Below, one piece after another: positions 9,573 to 15,941 of a stretch of 15,941 nt of DNA. A program made the position numbers and the translations under genes. This stretch comes from Cylindrobasidium torrendii FP15055 ss-10 (lineage: Eukaryota > Basidiomycota > Agaricomycetes > Agaricales > Physalacriaceae). Numbering within the stretch: the first letter of the stretch is position 1; each line of letters opens with the position of its first letter. Where the stretch lies: assembly GCA_000934385.1 (NCBI GenBank), contig KN880843.1, positions 1 through 15,941 on the forward strand, written 5' to 3'. The notes under the pieces were generated by a model, which did not search any database, was not told where the DNA came from, and saw nothing but the letters and a program-made list of their open reading frames with translations.

Positions 9573-11320
9573 TGGACATCAACTATTGCGCCGGAAACCA
9601 AAGGCGCACTCAGCCTGCACTGGCACTGCAAATTATACTCGGCAGGCGTGATTTTGGGCAAGCTTTCATCTCATCACTCGTCCTCTCACGGAAGACGAGA
9701 ATCGACTGAGGAAACCCACTTGGGACGTGTAGACGAGACGGAAACCGTCTGGTGCGTCGCCTGCTAGCCTGCTAACCACTTCTGACTACCCCGCCAGATG
9801 TAGCCACTTGGCCCGATAAGCATGCTATGTTCGATTTTGTGCCCGCTGTTCTTCATTCGACGACTCCCGAATCCTATTATCAGGACAGCGGATGGTGTAT
9901 AGCAGGTGTGTTCATCCCTTCCTTCTCTCTCTCGACCCCGCTGCATTCCATGTTCCATTATGTATCATAGCATCTACCTTGAAAATCCCTACGCTTGTCC
10001 CCACCAGTATGCTTACTACCTTGAAGTCCTGAGCCAAGGCTCAAGCCGAGAACACAAACGCAGGTGGAAGCATCACGGCGACGGCGACGGCGCAACCAGC
10101 AGGACGATCAGCACACCCGCGAGCACCTCTTGGGTCCAACACTCTCGGCGCGAGCGCGCGTCCTCAAGATCTGGAACGGGAATCATGGCTGGGTTGTGGC
10201 CTGCCAACTTCGAATGGGATGACAACTCTGAGGCCACAGAACGGTCAATTAGACCCGTGGGAAAGAAAGTGGTCGAGAAGGACAGGTTGCAGTTTTGAGG
10301 ACAACAGAGGAGGAGACGTTGTGAGTTCCTCTTGCTTTACGGTTTGACTACTTCGATTTTGCCTCTCCATTGGAGAGCATGTTCGTCGTTCCTCATGTTT
10401 GTTTTGGATGTATTCCCTGGGACTCATAGGTCTTCCCTCCGTGGTAACTTAGTCCATAGCTAACTCCTGTCCTGGTTTCCCGCAGCCCTGGAATAGACGC
10501 TCATGGGAGTTGGAACTGGCATGCGGGGTCCTCATCTTGCAGAGCACCGTTGGCGAGGGCCTGTTCCGTAGGCTCAAGACCGCGACTCCACCTTTCGAGC
10601 TCGGGAAGAAGGACGAAGAGGCAAAGACGACGTAGGAATCGCGACCAGACTGGCCTATGCGATCCTGAAGAAGATTGCGGTGATCCCCGCGCGCGCAATG
10701 TTTGTGTCGCCTGCCATATCCTTCATGGTCGGCAGGTTTATTCTGTGGGATTTCAAGGCGTGCCATGTTCAGTGTGCGTACTTATTCCGTCCTCTATGGT
10801 GGATAGCCATGGAGCATATCTGGTTCTAACGTTGCTGCAGGTTTCCACTCTCCGACACTGGCAAGTATGTATGTATGGCAAAGACATAACGCCAGTCCAT
10901 GTCTTTGCAGCACACCGAGAATTCCGCACACTCAGTCGCGTACTACGGACTCACGCACTAGACCGGAGAAGGGACGTATCTCGATGGTGTAGTGAACGAT
11001 GAGTTCATGGATGTAGTGAAGTCGTGGTCCTGTCCTTCCGAGTTCTGGGATTACTAGGCACGAGTTGAGTCCGTCCTTCCTCTATTTTGCCATCTTGGCT
11101 TCTGAATCTCTCGCCTTCCTTTGCTCTTTCTCACTTCTTTCCTACTTGTCTCTCATTCACTATACTAATGCTCCAGCAGGCGCAGGTTGAGCTGCATTAG
11201 AAAACGACAGCTTCCGAGTCGGTGTCGGCGCGACAGCCCCGGCGCAGCAGGAGAGGTTGTGGCACGTTGTTTACTTGCGGCGTACTACCGCTTGAGCGAG
11301 CTGAGGTATGAGAAGGTGCG
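9573..11320 (+). pseudogene. Duplicate copy B: decayed gene with Listerin-like RWD piece
   Basis: Copy B parallels copy A: intron 9752-9797 with the same donor GTGCGTCGCCT, exon 9798-9905 beginning ATGTAG, a donor at 10321, and a 165-nt intron to CGCAG at 10485. It keeps more coding sequence. Exon 10008-10320 ends with QLDPWERKWSRR and FEDNRGGDV, spaced like a WW domain. Exon 10486-10790 reads WELELACGVLILQSTVGEG and FRRLKTATPPFELGKKDEE, then after a frameshift TRLAYAILKKIAVIPARAMF and FMVGRFILWDFKACHVQ. The last exon (from about 11181) has ALENDSFRVGVGATAPAQQ. A one-base frameshift then leads to EVVARC at 11253 and LLAAYYRLSEL, matching the Listerin RWD piece of copy A. Stops and frameshifts make it a pseudogene. 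The WW-like and Listerin-like readings do not belong to one known architecture, so at least one may be wrong. Confidence 0.45.
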
Positions 11321-11777
11321 TTCTTTGTTTACAGGCTCGAGGAACGTTTGCATGCTCACATTTTCTGGAGGAATGGTATATGGGGAGATTGGCAAAGGGT
11401 GGGAAATGGGCGATAGGTGAAGAACGAATGGAGTACGGAGAGTGCTTCGCGCGTTAACTTGTCGAGGAGTAGAAGAATATAGTAAGGAACTGAAACGGCG
11501 TGTTCTAATGTAGCAAGTTTCGCACATTGGGATGGAACGGTTGTCTTCAAGAACGCGGCGTGTCGATGTATGTCAAGCAATTCACCTGGCTGCTGCGAGT
11601 TCACACGGCACGGCGTCTATTGATTGCCTCGAGGGCTGTGATGATGGCAGGTGGTATGCACAACAAGCGCCGTGCATTCACACTTTCACACGCTGCGTGA
11701 ACATTGCTTTCTGACCATCATCATCGAATCCAACGGAAACGCTCAACGCTCACACTTAGACCGGAATTTCTAGTATC
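11321..11777. other. No supported gene
   Basis: This is sequence downstream of copy B. The plus frame 11532-11714 ends with Cys/His-rich sequence (CLEGCDDGRW, then PCIHTFTRC). That is not arranged like the Listerin RING I would expect here. The minus frames that are open show no splice support. Confidence 0.3.
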
Positions 11778-12587
11778 ATGAAATCATTGAAGAAGTACCG
11801 ACAGCGCCGCCGCGAGAGGAAAGACAAGGAGCCGGGGTTGAACGTGGGAAATGTGCCGCAACACGAAATAGGCGAAATGGGATCGCAAACTACGCCTACG
11901 GGCGCTGGTAGTGGCGGCGTCGCGAGCATCGGCATGGTTCCTCACAGTGCGCCCTCCGAATCGTTGCATCATTTATCATTCTACTGACTTGGTTCCCACA
12001 GTCATGCGCGGGGGCTTCATGGGCGCCGCCATGGGGAGCCAGTGATTGCTGCAGGCGCGGCTACTGCAAAGTCAAGCGCCGAGAGTATGTGGTACCGTCT
12101 TCGTTGTTTGCATACGCTGACCTCTGGAAGTCAACAATGTCGATGAAACTGCGCTGAAGGAGGATGCGTCGACGCAGGATGAAGTGGGGTCTACGCTGGA
12201 GCATATTGAATCGAAGGGTAAGCGCATCAGTGCTCATCCATCTGATGCCGCTCCTGATGCGTTTCGCAGTGCCCTCGCCGAGCATCGGGCGTAAGGCAGG
12301 TGATGTGGAGGGAAGAGCACCGCTCACCTGAGGTATAGTTCCTGGCAGTATCGGCACCAAGGGTATGTCGTACATGATCCGTATGTATCTTACTAAAGTA
12401 GACATAATCCCTGTAGGAGGCCTGGTAGACTCTGTCGCTGCAGTTGTGCGTGGATGAACAGGGTCAACAGGATGGCATAGAGGCTCCAGCCCTGGAGCAT
12501 CAGGAAAGGGATAGTGAGCGCGAGTCTGGTGGCGGGGAGGCGTGTCGCTTAATGTAGGCGCGGTTGCTGGGAACTCTGCCGCCGACG
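11778..12587 (+). pseudogene. Five-exon gene or young pseudogene, all introns phase 1
   Basis: ATG 11778 begins a basic N-terminus (MKSLKKYRQRRRERKDKE) followed by Gly/Ser/Thr-rich sequence. Exons are 11778-11946, 12002-12084, 12131-12217, 12270-12362 and 12417-12587. The introns are 55, 46, 52 and 54 nt, all GT-AG and all phase 1, with CTGAC before the first two acceptors; a further donor GTACGT lies at 12588. Exons 3, 4 and 5 are 87, 93 and 171 nt, all multiples of three. Exon 3 encodes VDETALKEDASTQDEVGSTL. Exon 2 is 83 nt, one base off, so the frame moves between GGFMGAAMG and EPVIAAGAATAKSSAE. TGA interrupts exon 4, and exon 5 has TGA and a TAG-TGA pair. A basic start plus low-complexity linker resembles N-termini of basidiomycete STAND/NACHT proteins, but only in style. 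The family is unidentified. Confidence 0.5.
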
Positions 12588-13169
12588 GTACGTTGTACAT
12601 CCGAATGCGACTTACACATAAACATGATCACTGACGACCTCCATTATTCTTTCATTACCATTGCCTGCAACACCCCCGCACGCATAACCAGCACGCGATC
12701 CACCGCCACTGGTGGTATGACACGGGCACTCTAGTCTTTGTCTCAGCCTCCAATGACCGTTCGAAGACAGATGCATAGACCACTTCGTAGCAGACTTGGT
12801 AAGCACACAAGCGACATTTTTTCTGGCTGAGTCTCCTGACATGCGCCCGTCTATTGTTAATACCATCGTAGATATTTCACCCCAGAAATTTATGGGTCCT
12901 GTAGCCCGCCAAGCCCTGCTATATCCTGCGTATCTCTTGCCAGCATTGACAAATCCCGTGGTCGCTTCTTGAGAGTGCTTGACGGTTTGTTCATGTCCCT
13001 TTTCGGTCGTAGATATTCAGCTGATCGAATAGCGCATTGTTGCCGCATGTGCTTGGGTCTTTGACGATCCTTTCCAAGGAAATTACTTTAAAACCAAGGT
13101 CCATCTGTCCCATAACCATCACCACTACCACTACCACTCCCACTCCCGCCACCCAGCCCACTCGGCATC
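12588..13169 (+). promoter_or_regulatory. Intergenic region and probable promoter of the coiled-coil gene
   Basis: No gene is supported here. A minus frame at 12612-12866 is open but featureless. A TATA-like TTTAAAA sits at 13087-13093, 77 bp before the ATG at 13170. The leader between them is rich in C and A, with repeated CCACTA/CCACTC units at 13122-13147, a common look for fungal 5' leaders. Assignment as promoter rests on position only. Confidence 0.35.
13118..13150 (+). repeat. CCACTA/CCACTC hexamer repeat in the leader
   Basis: Imperfect tandem CCACTA and CCACTC units fill the sequence about 20-50 bp before the ATG of the coiled-coil gene. It is a low-complexity CT/AC tract, probably in the 5' untranslated leader. 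Confidence 0.5.
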
Positions 13170-15034
13170 ATGTCTTGGGCACCACCCCATAGGTAAGACC
13201 ATATCTCTCTAATCGTGCCACCGCTGAACATCTATCCCTACTAGTACGAAGGGTACCATTCCCCGACGCCCGACGCCCTCGTCTTCGTCAAGGTCCAGTA
13301 TCGCAAAAAATGCTGAGCCCGTGGACGTTTCGGCCCTTCGCAATGAACTCTCTCAGCGTGAGGACGAGCTTGTATGGCTTCCCTTCGACTGCGCTGCCCG
13401 CTCTGATCCACAAATGCAGCGGAAACTCCGTGAGGAATTTGGCGCTCTTGAGGCCGAGACTAAGCGGGCTCATGAAGAACTTTCCTTGGCGCGCGAAGAT
13501 CGAGTAGGTGTCCCAGCTATCCAAGCAACAATCACCAAAACTGCCATACACACAGGATCGTGTTGAGAATGAAAATAAAACTATTTCCGTGAAAGCTGCC
13601 CGTGATCTTTCTGCGAGCTTTCAGATGCTCGAAGAGGTGCGGCAGGAGAGGGTAGGCCATTGGCACACCAACATGGTCCTCAAACTCATGTGTACACCGC
13701 AGGACTCTCTCTTGAATGACTTGAACTCGTCCCGAAGTTTCATGACTGTATTGGCGGGCAAACATGATGCAGCCCAGAGCAAGGCATACCTAGACCTCGT
13801 CGCTCAATCCAACGCCCTTGTAGAGGCGAACGAGATACATGCACACGAGACAAACTCATTGACGCAGAGAATCATCGAGAAAGACGCAGTTTTGGTGTGT
13901 ATTCGGACGTACCCTCTATAGCGTCAGCTTAGATATCAGGCTTCCATCCGGCGGGAATATAGGGACTATAAGCTGTCTACCGAAGCGCTTCTCAGTGACT
14001 ACCAGGTGAATAAAGCCCAGCTCACAGAAGTACTAGAGGATGCGCGCGCGGACATGGTGAGTGGGCAGCGCGGTTACCCCAGCGTTGTATATATTTGATG
14101 GCTTCAGGATCGTCTCAGACGAAATCACTCACAAACTCTGCGCGCAATGGAAAAGACAGCCAGGACACAGGACCAGCGCTGCGAGGAATTGCAGGGCGAC
14201 ATAGACAGGTTGAATCAATCCGACGTGAGTTGCCAGCGCCTGCTATACGAAGAAGAGATGAAATTCATAAATCCGCGTAGCTCGAGTTACAAGCTGAAAT
14301 CAGCCATCTTAGAGCTGAACTGCAGAACACAAGGAAAAGTTATCACGAAGAGTCCACCAGCTTAAAGCGCGAGCATCATCTCAATCAGGACCAACTTAGG
14401 GTGTGTCGGTTCCTCTTTATCGTCGACCATAGCTTAGAGTAACAGCAATCCCTGGAGATGAGGATCCAGCATCTCAGAGTCGAAATGGAGACAAATTCAG
14501 CTGCACATCAGCTTGAGTCTAATCGTCTTAGAGCAGAGGCCGCGCGCGAATTAGAAGAGATGGTGCGTGTAGGATTCGAAGCTTTGCATGTACTGAGCAG
14601 ACTCAGGCATCTTCCTTGGAAGACAGCCGGCTGGCCTTGCAAGATAATATCGACATCATGCGTCACAATACGAGGGAAAAACGGAGCATAGTAAGTGCAG
14701 AACTGCCATCAGAATGTGGACTGACATGCGAAGTTAGTGCAGACCGGCGGCCTTGATTTGGATAGTAGCGACGATGATGGCAATTTGCGACCAGTTGATA
14801 AGTGCGAGAAGGTATGTAGGCCGATTGAGCGTTGAAACCTTCCAACACCTGCAGTCCATCCAATGTGAAAGCTTCGAGGCCAGGTGGTGCTCTGGGTGCG
14901 ACCTTGAACAGCAGCTGGTTATGCAGGAGGCGCAGCTCAAGAGACAGGACAGCACGATTCGCGAGTTGGCATCAGGAGTAGACGCTATATATTCCGCATG
15001 GGAGGAGAATGTGGGCTCCTCTTGCGATATGTAG
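13170..15034 (+). CDS. Coiled-coil protein, 11 exons, 461 residues
   Basis: Exons: 13170-13192, 13245-13503, 13556-13651, 13703-13894, 13928-14056, 14108-14224, 14281-14400, 14446-14562, 14607-14690, 14743-14811 and 14855-15034. All ten introns are GT-AG, and joining them gives one open frame from ATG to TAG. Residues 1-35 are Pro/Ser/Arg-rich. Residues about 40-380 are heptad-like and charged, for example ALRNELSQREDEL, LQAEISHLRAELQNTRKSYH and IQHLRVEMETNSAAHQLES. An acidic Asp/Ser patch (DLDSSDDDG) lies near 384-391 and a CSGC pair at 414-417, followed by another helical stretch. There is no signal peptide, membrane segment or catalytic motif. Long coiled coils of this kind usually act as scaffolds or in cytoskeletal or chromosome structures, but no family is recognised. 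Intron 1 is phase 2; all others are phase 0. Intron 4 is uncertain (33 nt, 13895-13927; an alternative is 13897-13932). Intron 8 could instead end at 14600. This is the only intact gene in the window. Confidence 0.8.
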
Positions 15035-15690
15035 AAAGAATCACATAGACCCCCACGTTAGCATACCTTCCCCAAAGCTGATAGAGCACTCTCATGTTAA
15101 TCCTGAGTACACATCAAGATTTTAAAGGTATGGGAGGCTACAGGTCCTACCAAATGTTAGCTTTGTTCACTGAGTGCATTATTCACGCCGTGGCATAATA
15201 ATTCAAGATACAGCTAATTTCCCAAGTTGGTGAACACACTCTTTGAAAGCTAGTAAGTTAGGTTCTAGCGTATTTTTAAGGAGGCTAGGTTCTAGCAAGA
15301 CTAAGCATCACAGGATAGGATAGGATACACCGCGGCTCGAGTTGGAGCGCGGATCGCGCTCGGTCTTGGATGATCGGCGGCTCCCAGATCCCGCGGGAGG
15401 GCTGAGCGCGCCGGGGGCCTAATACTTGATAGATGGACATCCTGGCGGGAGCCGGGACCCGTTGAGGGCCGTCTTGGATATCGGCTGGATATCCGTCAAG
15501 GGATCCACAGAGACCTTCATGCCTCTCAAATGAGCTCAACCCAGGATTGCAAAGGAGCACTGTCCAGCTGTCCAAAGGGTTCAATTATGAGAGCATTTGA
15601 GAGACGGCTTGAGCACACTGGAAAACAATAGTGCCAAAAAGATGGTTGGAGAGAGCAGGTATTGATATTAGACATGTACATAGATACAGC
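15035..15690. other. Intergenic, with GC-rich patch
   Basis: Sequence after the coiled-coil stop is AT-rich to about 15300, then changes to a GC-rich patch at about 15330-15480. The patch includes a perfect 10-bp palindrome TCCCGCGGGA (15389-15398). A minus frame (15285-15584) is open across the patch but has no recognisable content. No canonical AATAAA is seen after the stop. Confidence 0.35.
15259..15326. repeat. 11-bp direct repeat and (AGGAT)3
   Basis: TAGGTTCTAGC occurs at 15259-15269 and again at 15286-15296. Three AGGAT units follow at 15312-15326, just before the GC-rich patch. The cluster marks a composition boundary and might be an insertion edge. Confidence 0.55.
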
Positions 15691-15693
15691 ATA

Positions 15694-15922
15694 GCTAGAG
15701 ACAAAATACACTGATAATGATACTGTAGTGGACCTCTCGAGCTCAGTTCACCACCAAATAGCCCAGTTCCTTCAACCCCAACAAAGACCACATATTGAAG
15801 TGCACACCCTAATAGTAATAAGGAAGGTGTCAGAAGATACAGTCACAGAAGAAAAAAGCACGGACGTGACTAGCGACAAAAGGATGGCTGCCGACACTCT
15901 CCGTGACCTTGGGGAATGGTGA
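15694..15922 (+). CDS. Short C-terminal-like open frame, unknown
   Basis: The frame is open from just after a TAG near 15693 to TGA 15920-15922, about 75 codons, with no ATG near its start. It contains YTDNDTVVDLSSSVHHQIAQ and a charged tail ending DKRMAADTLRDLGEW. Composition is protein-like and hydrophilic, but no family is recognised and no splice partner is certain. It may be a terminal exon or chance. Confidence 0.2.
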
Positions 15923-15941
15923 GCTAACGTTAATAGTTAAT

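Noticed and set aside
10130..10215. A WD40-like string (RVLKIWNGNHGWVV) in a third frame of copy B
   Set aside because: It is a single short match that runs into stops at once, with no second repeat. The neighbouring frame with the WW-like spacing extends much further.
11532..11714. Cys/His-rich frame considered as the RING finger of copy B
   Set aside because: The cysteine and histidine spacing does not follow the RING-variant order expected after the Listerin RWD, and no splice link to 11320 is evident.
15285..15584. 99-codon minus-strand frame over the GC-rich patch
   Set aside because: High GC lowers stop frequency, and no motif or start context supports coding.
1..15941. tRNA, rRNA, CRISPR array or bacterial-type operon
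   Set aside because: No cloverleaf, rRNA core, regularly spaced repeat or ribosome-binding-site-led gene series was seen; the window has fungal intron structure throughout.

Overview
The window reads as accessory DNA from a basidiomycete fungus, most likely an agaricomycete. The main evidence is gene architecture. Coding segments are interrupted by many very short GT-AG introns (about 43-57 nt), often with a CTNAC-like branch site, and no bacterial-type gene layout is visible. Species cannot be read from the sequence. Only one gene is convincingly intact. Most of the rest is decayed coding DNA in which splice sites often outlive the reading frames.

Regions: 1-970 has short inverted repeats but no gene I can support. 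990-2229 is a probable decayed plus-strand coding region, starting with two exons joined by a 49-nt intron. 2571-3111 holds three exons whose phases agree and which end in a stop; this is the 3' end of an unrecognised gene. 3115-5600 holds scattered open stretches: a possible small secreted protein at 4549, a TATA-like box at 4963, and a protein-like minus-strand exon at 5173-5517. 5958-6777 (minus) is a frameshifted pseudogene resembling, from memory, the C-terminal part of a family common in agaricomycete genomes and probably linked to mobile DNA. 6937-8230 and 9573-11320 are two diverged plus-strand copies of one multi-exon gene, separated by about 1.3 kb. They share splice junctions and a C-terminal piece like the RWD region of Listerin (LTN1). 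11778-12587 is a plus-strand gene or young pseudogene in which every intron is phase 1. 13170-15034 is the best gene: 11 exons encoding a 461-residue coiled-coil protein. 15035-15941 is mostly intergenic, with a GC-rich patch and a short terminal reading frame.

I see no operon-like functional module and no recognisable defence, biosynthetic or viral system. The window looks like a graveyard of duplicated fungal genes with one intact coiled-coil gene. Splice models were made by eye, and family assignments rest on motif memory without any database search.
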